Origin: Apiospora phragmitis
Lineage: Eukaryota > Ascomycota > Sordariomycetes > Amphisphaeriales > Apiosporaceae
Direction: 5' to 3'
DNA: 64,000 nt
Assembly (NCBI GenBank): GCA_038363925.1
Contig: JAQQWL010000016.1
Location: forward strand, 682,001-746,000
This document shows, in pieces, positions 25,801-37,184 of the stretch (its first letter is position 1; the number at the start of each line of letters is the position of its first letter). The notes beneath the pieces are model-generated. The model saw only the letters and a program-made list of their open reading frames with translations. It was not told the origin of the DNA and searched no databases. The position numbers and the translations under genes were made by a program.

Positions 25801-26540
25801 GCTGCTTAAGTCCGCCCCGGCACAACCATCGCGAGAACGTTACAACTGTTGATTACTCGCGAGGATAGCGCTCGGCCTCTTAACCTGACAGGAGCCTCTC
25901 TGGTGGGCCGAAGCCTTTTAGACTTCGGCCAGCCCTTTCTTAAAAAGAAAGAGAAGAAAAAAAGGGAGGAGAGAAGAAAAGAAAACCGAGGTTACTTTCT
26001 TCCTGTGCAGAGCAGAGACTGAGAGTTGTGGCACTGGTCAGGTTACCAATGCTTGTCGTTAGTGTGAAAGTATATCGTGGAGACCTTCGTAGCGTTCTTT
26101 TGCATCCAACCTCGAGAGACATACATACGTGCATGTGCTCAGGAACAAAATCCGTCCTGAGTCTTTATTTGTGTGAAAGAGGAGTCTGTACCTGGCTGGT
26201 CAGGAATATCAACCTTTAGTGGATGCGCAAAGCTGTAGGTTAGTGGACACCTCTGTATGTACACTCGTATGGATTGGATATTCAACATTGGAATAGCACT
26301 GGAGAGTATAAGACTGGATGGGGAGAAGCATATGGGCTAGATTAAATGTAGGTACCTACAGGGCGAAGACGGAAGACTCGCTCGTTGATTAAGATGTAGT
26401 TGCGAAACCAGGCACACACAATTCGTATCGTTGCTGTAATAGGGCCTTGTCAATGACTTGACACACCACCAATAACAGCGATACCCTCCATCCCTACCTC
26501 ACCCATCCTTTCAGCCAAGCGGCGCGCGGTAGGAAGGTAG
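19889..26540. other. gene-poor spacer, possible relics only
   Basis: 6.6 kb without a supportable gene. Two antisense/sense overlapping frames at 20598-21146 and a start-less open segment at about 21594-21836 (minus) may be decayed coding sequence. Neither is recognised. Local inverted repeats occur near 25483, 25741 and 25906-25951. Confidence 0.4.
25906..25951. repeat. two adjacent hairpin-forming inverted repeats
   Basis: GGCCGAAG (25906-25913) pairs with CTTCGGCC (25923-25930) across a 9-nt loop. Directly after it, CTTTCTT (25935-25941) pairs with AAGAAAG (25945-25951) across AAA. The role is unknown. They could be a transposon terminus or a transcript-end structure. Confidence 0.45.
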
Positions 26541-27643
26541 TAATGCCCCTGTCGCGGGTTTCCTGTGGAAGTACTCGGACTTTGTTCCATCAGAAGGGAC
26601 AGAGAGTCAGGTCGGTTCGAATGGGGGAAGGGAATAAGACATCATCATTGACCCATTCCTATCCTCATCGCTTCGCCCCCCAGGCCTCTCTCCTGGACAA
26701 AACTCCCTCTCTTCCTCTCTCTCACTCTTCCCCCCTTGCCACACTCTTCCGCTCGGATACAGACCCGATTATCGATTTTCATCGCGCCAGCCCTGATTGC
26801 CGATGAGTTCCAGTAATCTTCATTGCATTCAATCACAATATCCTCAGCTAGACTCGAGGACATCATCCACATTGTAAAGCTGTCGTCCCGCAGCAGCACG
26901 CATGTCCCTCGGCAGAATTCATTTATCGTGATCGCCCGAGCTCCCCGTCCATTTCTGGATCCTGCCCCCTCCGGTGGTTGGTTCTTTAGTCTCTCGAAGG
27001 ACCGAGCTTTCCCTACCGCTTGACGAACCAGCGCTCGCTTCTCTCATCGTTTGCTTTGCGATGAGATCCCGTGTGTAGGCTCTAAGGTCTAAATAATATC
27101 AAGGCATTATTGAGCCGGCCACAGTCTTTTTCTCCCTCCGACACCATTTTAACTCTATCCATTTCGAACGACGCGCAAAGCCTCACCTCCTCCCTGGCTT
27201 ATCTCTCCCGGTCGCCAGTAGTGTCTTAGTGCCCGCCCAGTACCTAGTAGAGATACTTCGTCATTCAGCTCAGCCCGCGCGCGCCCGTTCCTTTCCCCCC
27301 ACCAAAAGGCCCGGAAAAGAACAAGAAATTGCGCCTGCCAATTATCACAGCCATCCCCTCCAATTGTTCATAAGACATTTCGGTGGAAAAGAGAAGACTA
27401 TATCGGATGACTTGAAACGGCTCATTCGACTATTTCTCCCTTCATCCCCCTCCCCCCATTCTCCGCCTTCCCTTCTCAACTCCGCCTCTACTCAGGCTGT
27501 GTCGCATTTCATCATCACCCCTCCGATCCCCACTGTGGTTTTTCACGAGCAACGCCCTAAAGCTACCGACTCACGACGACACTAGCCACACTCACCTAGC
27601 CGCCCAAGATCTATAGCCGTTCTCATCAGATTGACCGCAAGTC
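26541..27643 (+). promoter_or_regulatory. pyrimidine-rich upstream region of the C2H2 gene
   Basis: CT-rich tracts (for example 26690-26745 and 27430-27480) precede the zinc-finger start. Such tracts are common in promoters and long 5' leaders of regulatory genes in filamentous fungi. No transcription start can be fixed from sequence. Confidence 0.35.
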
Positions 27644-29682
27644 ATGGCGGCAACATTCAGGCCGGTCAACATCGAAGTGAAACGGGAGGACAGCACAATG
27701 GCGACCTCCCTACGACTCCCACTCCGACCAAGGCGACGTTCAGCCAACGTCCTTTGCCTACATCGCCATTTCCCCAAGCCGTCCAGATTCCCGAGTGTAT
27801 TGATGAGAAGAAGGTACCGCAACGCGAGAACTCGCAACAGTCTAGGAAATCGCGAGGCGATTCAGAAGATGTTGGCATGGACGATTCGGACGGAGAGGGT
27901 CACGGCGACGACGGGGCTGGATCCGACGACGACAGCGTTAACGCCGATGGGACGAAATCGAATAAGAAGAAGAAGTCGCAGAGGTTCTATTGCACCGACT
28001 ACCCGCCTTGCAACCTTAGTTTTACAAGGAGTGAACACTTGGCAAGACATATTCGGTAAGTACGCTACTGCCACCCTATGCCCGCAATGCGCTGACTTGC
28101 AGTCAGAAAACATACAGGCGAACGCCCTTTCCAGTGCCACTGCTCGAGGCGGTTCTCGCGCTTGGATAACCTGCGCCAGCATGCCCAGACGGTTCACGTA
28201 AACGAAGACATACCCATCGATTCTTTGGCGGCGACAGGAACTAGGTTTCAACGCCAGATCCGGACTGACCGGGTCCGTCAGCCAGGCAGAGCTCGTGCCT
28301 CTACGGCAGGAAGCATGGCTGGTGGTCCAAACCGTGGCCATGCAAAATCGCTCTCTACTTCGAGCATCGGTTCCATAGGATCTAATCTCGGCAGCCGTGA
28401 GGATGCTCGACGACGGCCGCCACCCCTAGTCATGGCTGACCCGCGGTCCCGGTTATCACTCGAGTCGTATCACAGTGCCGGTGGTGACAGTCAATATTCC
28501 TATCGAGCCGTGTCTCCTAGTGACTTCAGCACGCCTACTTCAGCAACCTTCTCGACAGGCCAGAGCAGTCCGAGGTGGTCCGGAATTGCCTCGCCAACTT
28601 CGTCTCATTCTCGATCTCAGAGCATGTACACAGGCTCGCGAACCCCTGGACGCCGGCTCAGTGTTCCGTCAGGTGGCAATCCTTTCCAGTCGCCTCATGG
28701 TGCGAGCATTGGGCGGCCTTTGTTCGCCCACTCGCCGATCAGCGCAACTAATCAAGGTGCTTTCTCTCCTGCCGCCAGCACGTTAGGCTCACCGACGTCG
28801 TCTGTATTTTCTCGACGGGATTCTGTGTCTAATGCTGCCGATGAAGCTTGGCGTCGTCGTACTTGGCACCCCGACTCCAGCAACTTTAACGCCGCCAATA
28901 CGAGCAGCCGCCTCAGTCAGGTCATTACACCTTCTCAGTTCCAGAGTCCTGTCGCTGGACCCGTAACAGTGGCCAACCACCCTGTACCGCAGAATTCTGC
29001 AATTCGCTTGCCCGGTATCGAGTCTTTTGATCCTCTTCCACACCGACCGACATCTCCCCTGAGACGCAACCCCTCTCCAATGATGATTGATTCCGAGTCC
29101 TCACACCCACCGGCGCTCCTCCCGTCTGCAGAGAATGCGTCTGAAAGTAGGCGGGGTACGGCCAACTGGGATATGGGGCTTCACCGAGGTCTCACGCGGC
29201 TTGATATTGCTTCTAACACAACGCCGCCACGCGATGGTGCTGGGACTTGGGCTCAAGAAGTACATCAAGCCGTCGAGGCTGAAGCCGACAGAGTCAGGAT
29301 GAACCCACCGACAGTCAGATTCAACGACGACGTGATCATTGAGAATGGACATCCTGGCCCTAGCGGTGGCAACAGAGCTTTTCACCAGCACACCATGTCG
29401 GCACCATCCTTCACTCATTCTAGGGAGGGGAAGCGCCACGGGTGGTATAACGGTCCAGTCATCCACAATGAAGGCCCACCGGAGAAAATTGCTCGAGTCG
29501 AACGGGTTGGGCGCATGGTTCATCCAAACATCGGCCACTTCGCAGGGTTTCCAGCCAGACAGTCCACGATGCCTCAGCAGCCAGCCCCGGCCAACAACTC
29601 CAACGACAAGGACAATATGCTTCGCCTCCAAGCACTTGTAGCGGTTGCTACGAGCGAAACCAATGCCACTGCTGCTTACTAG
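27644..29682 (+). CDS. C2H2 zinc-finger transcription factor (Rgm1/Usv1-like finger pair); one frame break
   Basis: ATG at 27644 gives [20 protein letters not shown]. The frame then breaks at CCC 27708-27710. Adding one C yields [19 protein letters not shown] and a 662-residue protein. The intron is 28056-28106. Two fingers follow an acidic-serine and lysine-rich segment (about residues 75-115). Finger 1 is [20 protein letters not shown] then HIRKH, with five residues between the cysteines. Finger 2 is [19 protein letters not shown] then TVH, with only one residue between the cysteines. The [20 protein letters not shown] core resembles yeast Rgm1/Usv1-type stress and carbon regulators. The remaining ~480 residues are Ser/Pro/Thr-rich and low in complexity, as in activation or phosphorylation domains. 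Nuclear DNA binding is inferred from the fingers; targets are unknown. Confidence 0.82.
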
Positions 29683-31180
29683 AAGACCCGATATGGTTAA
29701 CTCAAACCCATACACAACTCAGTACTGTCGGATCGTCCCGGCAATCCTTTTGATCTCTCTTTATATTCGCGGTTTTGCATTTTACGACATGTCTCACGAA
29801 CTTTTCCCGACTTATGACGACTATTCTTCACTATTATGACGCCCCTATCTGCATTTCTGGATGGCTTGGCTGCGACTATTTGCAACGGTGTTGCGGCGTT
29901 CTTTTTCTTTTGATTTTGGGGATCGAACCCCCTACATTCGCTGCTTGGTTTCAGATCCTCTCACCTCATATACCTGCATACGAATATGGTTCCGCCGCAC
30001 AGCTTTGATGATCTCATACGACCACATCAGCCGCGGCGGATGGTCCGATTTCCCAGCGCCTTAGATGTCCTGATCGACGGTATTGCCTTATCGTTGCACG
30101 AATTTCCTTACTGATGATTGATGAACGACCCAGATACCCATTCATTCTAAGATGAGGGTATTCCAAGACGGCGGGACATAATTGGTGGTCTTTTGATTTA
30201 TACCCATTGCAGGGCTATTCAGACAGGTTTGTATGACGTATATATGCAATGCCTGATGAGTGGCTTGGCTTGGCTGGTTATACAGGGCCTGAAGGGTTTT
30301 GACTAGTCGGTTTCTCCCCGATATTTGATGATTGATACCCTGAGTCTATTTTTTTCCTTTAGCGGAATCGGTTGCCTTGTGTATCGTGTTAGGGTCCTTG
30401 TTTTCCCCCCAGTACATCGTTTATATCTACTCGTAGTCGGGGACAGTCCAAGGATTTGTTGAACACGAGCAATAGATAGATATTACTAGCTTCCTTTTTA
30501 ACGATCAAATGCCAACCAAATGTCTTGTAAGATGCTAATGTGATGTTGGCTCCTGCCACTTAAAAATGTGACAGGTGAGAGCATCGAGCCTTCTCGTGTC
30601 GAGGAGTGATGATATGCTGCCGCTAGATTGCACCTTCGCAGCTAGCAACTGAAGAGACTACCGTAATTTGTTTATGAGTATACTATTGCGTCAAGGTATA
30701 ATAGTAAGTCGTTGTCGTCCTGAATCTTGGTAGTGTTATTGGTGGTGATGTCTCCGATACATGTACAGAGATATGCTCACTACTATAATTAACGTATTTA
30801 CGAAAGAATAAAAAGAAATTAATACCATATTGTTTCAGCCGATAGAAGTTTTAAAGGTAAAAAGTTCACTATTCGTAGCATTAACGAATGCCCCCCGTTT
30901 TTGGTGAACCACTGGGAGAGTACTTTAAATAGGGGGAACCACCTGGTACCAATATAAATTCTATCGACGATATAGGGGGGACTTGGACATTCCGCTGGAC
31001 CCCTAGGGGAAAAGACCTTGGTTATGCCAAAACCTTATGATGTCTAGCAGGTTCTCGCAAACGAACTGAGAAGGTGCGACAAGCTTATTACCGCACCTGT
31101 GATTTACCTAAAAGCCATTTCTAAATTATACCTAGCCTCCACACAAGGTCCATGCGAACAATCTTGCCACATGCTCTGTC
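29683..31180. other. intergenic, no supported gene
   Basis: The first few hundred bases should be the 3' untranslated region of the zinc-finger gene. The rest shows no gene. A GGGGATCGAACCCC motif near 29930 resembles a tRNA T-arm, but no cloverleaf can be completed. Confidence 0.45.
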
Positions 31181-32630
31181 ATGATGGACGTTCCTCAAGA
31201 GATGCTGCTTCCCGATCATGGTGTGCCTGGTAGCGAAGGCCAGTCTGATACAAATATGACAGACAACAATGACCAGGAGATATCTGATTCCACCTCCGAA
31301 AGCGAAGAGAGTTTGGGTTCGGATTCTGAATCGGTTTCTAGTTCAGATTCTGGTGCGGATGCTGGTTTGACCTCGGAAGAAGCAGCAGATCACCAAGCAC
31401 CGGAAGTGATCCTAACTACACCTATAGATGAGATGTATGAGAATCTCATCAATGAGATTGAGTCCGACGTGAAAACGTTGACCAAGCTACCGGAGCGCCC
31501 AAGGCACTTTCTGCGATCACCTACACTGTCGACTCCCACATCAGGAAACGCCAAATTAAAGACTCCCGGCCCTTTGAAAGCGAAAGGGTTCCGCGTGGAG
31601 AAGGTACTCTCTAAGAAAAAAGGCAAGAAGAGCGAAAGAGTGTTGCGAGCCATACAAGCAAAGGCCGAAGCTCTGCACACGGATCCCAACAGCGATACCG
31701 ACGAGACTCAATCTCCTGCCCTTGAGTGTCAGGATGAATGGGCTGTTGTGCAGAGAGCCAGTAGGCTCATGAACCCTGAGAGCATTCAGAAGCGACCAAG
31801 GCTTGTATTCTGGACTGACGGCTCCTGCGAATCCCGACCTTATTATAAACCCGTATTTGCATCATCTGTTACTTCCAACGGCTTCTTGGAAGCCACCAGC
31901 CGTGGGTTGACTGCACTTACGGATTTTTTGGGGCATGCAAAACATACCATACCGAGTTGTTTGCCATTGCAATGGCCCTCCGAATTGCCTATATAGAGAC
32001 CCAGCTCTACGTTCATGTTCCTGTGTCTGACGCGTCAGGCCCTTACCTGCAAAGTCCTGATGCTTCTGGGGGTGAAGAGGTGTTACCAAGTGTATACATA
32101 CTCACCGACTGGGCCGAAGGTCTGACCTGGATCAAGCGCCATATCGATGGTGGCCGGCGAAGGATGAGAAAACCGCCAAAATCATGCAAATCATCCAACA
32201 GGCTCTAGATAACCTCGGAGCCTTGGGCGTGCTGGTTCGACTTTGCTGGGTACCCGGGCATGTGGGTTTGGAAGGTAATGCGTGTGCGGACGAGCTAGCA
32301 AAAGCAGCCAAAAGATGCCTTGCCATCGACTTACCTCGTCCCAGGAATCTTAATGAGCCCTTTGAGGCCTTCCTGATAAGTCCCGGGAAGAACATTATTG
32401 TCGTAGGCGGTTGTTCTCCTGATGGCTCGTACGATTCGAGTGACTGGGAAGACTTCGACAGGTTATTCAATCCTACACCGAATGAAGAGGCCAGTGTCCC
32501 AGGCGATGAGAGTTTCGACTTCGGAGGCTGGGCAAGAATCGATAAGATCTTGGATGAGGTGGCACCGCCTCGTACCTCTTCTGAACTTAAATCACTGACG
32601 ATAGAGGGGAGCGATGAGATGTGTGAATGA
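31181..32630 (+). CDS. stand-alone RNase H-fold protein with acidic N-terminus; two frame breaks
   Basis: Residues 1-65 are acidic and serine-rich (for example SESEESLGSDSESVSSSDSG), followed by a lysine-rich stretch (SKKKGKKSERVLRAIQAKAE). An RNase H type 1 domain then runs to about residue 385. All four acidic catalytic positions are visible: WTDGSCE, YHTELFAIAMALRIAY, YILTDWAEGL, and VPGHVGLEGNACADELAKAA. Such domains usually lie at the end of non-LTR retrotransposon polyproteins, but no reverse transcriptase or endonuclease lies on either side. This may therefore be a retroelement-derived gene kept by the host. The domain is spread over three frames. One base is missing at TTTTTTGGGG (31924-31933) and one near 32148-32153 (GATGG/TGGCC). 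Restoring both gives 483 residues. Decay or sequencing error cannot be told apart here, but the catalytic residues are preserved. Confidence 0.65.
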
Positions 32631-32803
32631 ATGATACTTCACTCTACCCCGCCAAGTTGCGTCATGCCTCGTTCGGTACATCAATGCGGCACAGTGGCAC
32701 AGCTGTGGTACAGCTGTGGTTGAGGGGGGCCGCAATTTCTAGAAATAATGAATTCGCCCTTCTTTCATGACGAAGAGTAACATTCATCGAGCACCACTTC
32801 AAC

Positions 32804-33861
32804 ATGAGTCTATTGAACGATCTTATCCCGAGTTTAGACGTGACTCTGAAGACCATTGGCGTCTTGGTGACCAGTTACTATATGTACAATGTACTCGATT
32901 TTGTTGCCTTGTATTTGAAACCATCAAAGCTGCCACGCTATCTGCACAACACCGGTGGTAGACCTGCATGGGCATTGGTCACCGGAGGCACCAATGGGAT
33001 AGGAGAGAATCTCGTATACGAGCTGGCCGAGGGAGGGTTCAATGTCGTTGTTCATGGAAGGAACAAAGAGAAGTGTACCAAAGTTGTTGAAGGCTTGCGG
33101 AAAGCGTTTCCGGCACAAGAGTTCCGCATACTGATCGCGGACGCCGAGCGTGTCGCATGCGGGAATTGTCATCAGAAGGAGGCGGCCACAAGGGGCGAGA
33201 AGTGTGTCGACTTCGACGCCATCATCTTATCGCTCGAGGACCTCAACCTGACGGTGCTCATCAATAATGCCGGCGGTGGTCCTCGAAGCCCCACGTTCGA
33301 GCCTCTGGACCGCTATCCGGAGCAACAGATCACGTCAAATGTCTGTCTGAACCTGCTCTTCCCGATGCAGTTGATGAGCCGATCAATTCCGCTTCTGAGG
33401 AGGAACAGTCCCGCTTTGATAATAAATATTGGCTCTCTGTCTGACCTTGGAATTCCATACCTCGCGCCTTACGCTTCAAGCAAGGTCTCGCTGTAAGTTA
33501 TAGATATATCAAGCGCTTCTCGCAGGACTTTGCTAATTCACTGCGCAGAATGGGCCTCTCAACTATAGTGGCGCGCGAGATGCGCATCGGGAAACACGAT
33601 GTGGAAATCCTGGGCATTCGAGTAGGAGCTGTGACGGATGTGTCGCATACCTCGGCGGCCGCCTCGTTTGCTATGCCTCACGCGAAGACGATGGCGAGAG
33701 CTGCGCTGTCGAGGGTCGGTTGCGGCCGGTCCAACGTGATCGGGTATCTCCCACACGCCCTCCAGGCATACTCGTTGAGATGGTTGCCCGGCTGGGCTGC
33801 GGAGATTCTGATCGAGAAAGTCGCGGTGGATCAGAGAGACGAGGAACGACGACAGATGTGA
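32804..33861 (+). CDS. short-chain dehydrogenase/reductase (17-beta-hydroxysteroid dehydrogenase/KAR-like)
   Basis: NAD(P)-dependent oxidoreductase of 333 residues. An N-terminal membrane-prone segment (TLKTIGVLVTSYYMYNVLDF, about residues 14-33) precedes the Rossmann fold, as in membrane-bound 3-ketoacyl-CoA reductases and 17-beta-HSD type 3/12 enzymes. The cofactor motif is VTGGTNGIGENL, and the structural motif is LINNAGGGPRS. The catalytic serine lies in IINIGSLSDLG and the catalytic pair in PYASSK (YxxxK). The intron 33493-33548 splits the codon after KVS, and the frame is intact on both sides. A less typical region (ERVACGNCHQKEAATRGEKC) lies between the cofactor and active-site motifs. 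The substrate is unknown; the fold suggests a lipid or acyl ketone. It neighbours the MFS/FMO accessory genes. Confidence 0.85.
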
Positions 33862-34434
33862 AAACGGTTGTCGCAATCGAGGCTGGTGAGGTTTCCGCCC
33901 CATTTTGAACGTCGTACAGCAAACCTTCACTTTGCAAATGGAGGTTGGACGTTTTGCAAGCTTATTGACTTATTCCATTGGCATAGCTAAGTAGCTAGCC
34001 ACTCACCGCCATAGATCGTCCTATGGAGAGCACTCGAATACCTGGATTCAGCTAGGCGTTTTGATTTAGAAACAGGCTAGGTTACAGGTACATACATGCA
34101 TAGCTAATGTAGGTATCAAATTGAACTTGCGAACAGGGCACAGTCGAGTCTGGTTGGTTCAGCTCGCCTTGGTGGCCCCTTCCATTCATGTTTGATGTCG
34201 TACCAATTGCCCTGGTAAGACCTGCAAAGCCTAGGTAGGTAGTATGACCGGCATATCTTACATGATGTCACATCAGTACATGATCTTGAACCTGTAGCTG
34301 ACTGACTCACTTGTGATATAAATACCGACGCATCAGACCAACACCAGCTCTCGTTCTCTTTGTCGGGCATGATTTTGAAACGCTTGCGTTCTTTAGTCAC
34401 ATCGCACCTACTACTACCCTACAGCCAGCCCACG
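33862..34434. other. short intergenic spacer
   Basis: 573 bp between the SDR stop and the DUF2278 start. It presumably holds the terminator of one and the promoter of the other. No distinct motif is seen. Confidence 0.4.
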
Positions 34435-35105
34435 ATGCCCATCTCAGATACGGAGTCTGGCGGGGCACGGCCACCAAATGGGAGCCTACCGAGCAGGACA
34501 ATGATCATGGCCACATCACCTTTACTGATGGCCAAGAATCAGATCTTGACTGCGCAGTTGACGTCAAGTCCAAGGACCAAGACTCTCGCATCGTCTTCTG
34601 GGATGTCGCATCCTTCGACAAGGCCCACCCGGTAATCCAGAAACTGTCCCAGCTGAAGCCGGGCTATCAAGCCATCACCGACCACACCGCTGATGGCCTA
34701 GGACTTGACTATTACCGAAGCCAGCTCGTCAAACCCCAGCAGGGCCGCATTCTCCCCTACAATAAGAATGGCCCGGACAACGACATCCTCGACTTCTTGA
34801 ACCCGATTCTCAATGCTGCGGTCGAGCAGAAAGCCGACATGTACCTGTTCGGCAGCAAGTACGACGGCAACGATGGTGACGGCATCCACGATATCCACAT
34901 GAACCAAGGAGACACCGGCCACTTCGCCAAGGAGAACGGAGTCTATCAAGACGGTGGCATGATCTTCAATTTCAAAGCAGGCAGTGGTGAGGTTGAGGGT
35001 TGGCAGGGTGTATTCTTGGCGTTTGCTACACAGGCTACCCAGACAGACTCGAAGGGCAATGCAATGGGGCCAACGTTTGCGCAGGTCCTCGGCACTTCGT
35101 CCTAA
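34435..35105 (+). CDS. DUF2278 (YukJ-like) family protein; frame break near the start
   Basis: The body reads in one frame from RYGVWRGTATKWEP through DGIHDIHMNQGDTGHF and VYQDGGMIFNF to QGVFLAFATQATQTDSKGN. The HDIHMNQG and QDGG motifs and the closing FLAFxxQxxxTD segment are the signature of DUF2278, found in bacteria and fungi. The biochemical role is unknown. No in-frame ATG precedes RYGVW. The natural start is the ATG at 34435 (MPIS), in another frame. One missing base around 34441-34447 would join MPIS to RYGVW and give 223 residues, the usual family length. It has no signal peptide or membrane segment, so it is probably cytosolic. It converges on the MFS gene at 35234. Confidence 0.75.
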
Positions 35106-35233
35106 GCCTGAATCGAACCTCTCAATGCCCTAGCAAGAGTAAGATGGCTCATGAAGAAGCCAGAAAGTGGCAGTCAACCCTCACTACAGTATAGTACCTT
35201 GGCAGTTATGATTACACAATACCTGAGGGTTTC

Positions 35234-37184
35234 TCATGCGAGACTGCCTACTGGCGCTTCTCTGTGCACACCAGTGGCGTGACCACTAACACCAGGCTCA
35301 TCTTGATTCGTCTCGCCTTCTGTATCTGTACCCCATCCCTCTCTTTCGTCCTTGGGCATTCTGACAAAGGCAAGATCAATCAAAAGCCCCGCCACTGCTA
35401 GAGCGGCGCCAAAGTAGAGCGCTGCCCGATACCCCTTGACCGGGTCAACTTGGCCCTTCGTGAGTTCCGTCTCGATAGTGCCAGCGAAACCAAGGCCGAG
35501 ACTGTTGCCGTAGAGGTTCAACGTGCCTATGAGACTCCCGGCGACGCCTTGCTGCTTCCGGCTTACGCTGTTGCTCGCGATGATCTGGGCAGCGACGTAG
35601 ACGAAATCGGGACAGATGCTACCGACGACTATTGCTGGGAATGTTTGCGCCCAGTACGTTTGCTGCACGGGCATAGTGGCCAGGAGCAGGTTCGAGACCA
35701 CCATGACGCCGATGCCGATGGCCATGATCCATTGCGCCGCCATGCGGGGGATCAGCCACGCGGCCAGCCCCACGGCGACGATGGCGCCCACGGCGAAAGG
35801 GATCCAGCCCACCGCGGTCTGCATAACGCTCCAGCCCCGGAGCTCCTGCAGCCAGGAGATCATGTACCAGAGCGAGATGCCGAAGCTCATGTAGCTCAGC
35901 AGCACAACGAAGACCAAGGCTGTGAAGGTAGGGGTGCGGAATATGTCCAGGGGCATCACGGCTTCAGTGGCTACAAACTTCTCCCAGAGGAGGAACGACG
36001 CAAATAAGGCCAGTGATATGACCAAGGAAACGATCTCGTAAGGCGTTTTCCAGCCCACTGATGGTGCTTGACTACACAATATGAATTAGCGGGTGTGAAA
36101 CGTATTAGAAAGTTTGGGGCGGCAGACTCACTTCCAGCAAAAATTGAAAAGCAGGAGGCTTCCTAGGCCCAGGCACGCACCCATGTAGTCAATCTTGCCC
36201 CCTTTATCGATCGGCTGTTCTTTAGGCAAGAGGAACGCGAGTCCCCCGAACACCAACAAGCCAAGAGCAGCTCTAGGAATATATCAACGCTAGTCAGTAT
36301 CTTGCATGACTAAAGCAACGAACCGGGCTCTTCTCACTGCTTCAAGAGAAGAGAAAGAAGAATATTACCGGTACTTACATGAAGATGAACAGCCACATCC
36401 ACTCGCCCCGCGACGTCGCGAAGACGCCGGCGAACAGGGCCCCGAGCCAGCCGCCGATGGGCGCGGACGACGCGAAGAAGCCCATGGTGACGTTGCGCGA
36501 CCGGCCGGGGGGCAGCATGATGGTGATCATGGCGACGGCGTTGGGCATGACGAGCCCGCCGCCGACGCCCGTCAGGGCGCGCACCGCAACGAAGCTCTCG
36601 TACGTCCCGCAGAACGCGTTGGCCAACGAGAAGACGGCGATGATGGCGCCGCCCAGCAGGAGGATGCGCTGGTGGCCGTAGACGGCGCCCAGGCGGCCGC
36701 TGATCAGGACGAAGGCGCCTTGGGTCAAGCTGTGGGAGAAATTTCCAATAACCTCGGTCAGCAATTTGTTTGTTTTCTTGTTCACTTTTTATGTTTGCTT
36801 GATCATAAATAATACACAATGCGTAGGAAACCAAAGTAAGTACCTGTAAGAGGCCGGCATCCAGTTCGCTTGCCCGGGGCCCGACTTCCGCCCGAATTCG
36901 CGGGTGAAGGTGGTCCCCGCCGCAATGGTGACGAAGTTGGAGATGAACTGGACAAGATTGGCACATATGATGAGAGTAGTGATGAGCGTCCGCGGGGCCT
37001 TGCTCAGGATATTGGCCGGCGCCACATCAAAGATGCGTCGCCGAGCTGAGCCGAGCGGCGCCGTCCCCGCGTCCGACGAAGACAACCCCGCTGTTGTTGC
37101 TGTGGGGGTCGACCCGGGGTGGTTATTGAGTGCGGGGAGCGGGGTAAGCTCGACGACTGTAGTTGTCTCTGACATGGTAGCCAT
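35234..37184 (-). CDS. MFS transporter, DHA2/ATR1-like (14 membrane segments)
   Basis: Proton-coupled exporter of the major facilitator superfamily, closest in pattern to the ATR1 aminotriazole-resistance group. Four exons are supported (introns 36730-36843, 36273-36378 and 36072-36131), the frame is intact throughout, and the protein has 556 residues. After a ~50-residue polar N-terminus comes TLITTLIICANLVQFISNFV and NWMPASYSLTQGAFVLISGR, the loop 2-3 motif LGAVYGHQRILLLGG, and the motif-C-like GVGGGLVMPNAVAMITIM. Near the middle lies PKEQPIDKGGKIDYMGACLG. The last exon has several membrane helices and ends in a charged tail. It is divergent from the FMO gene across 1.2 kb. Joint regulation and export of a shared metabolite or toxicant are plausible but not shown. 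Confidence 0.88.

Noticed and set aside
29915..29995. tRNA-like T-arm (GGGGATCGAACCCC) on the minus strand
   Set aside because: The bases after the T-stem (AAAATCA) have no complementary 5' acceptor strand about 72 nt upstream, and no anticodon arm forms.
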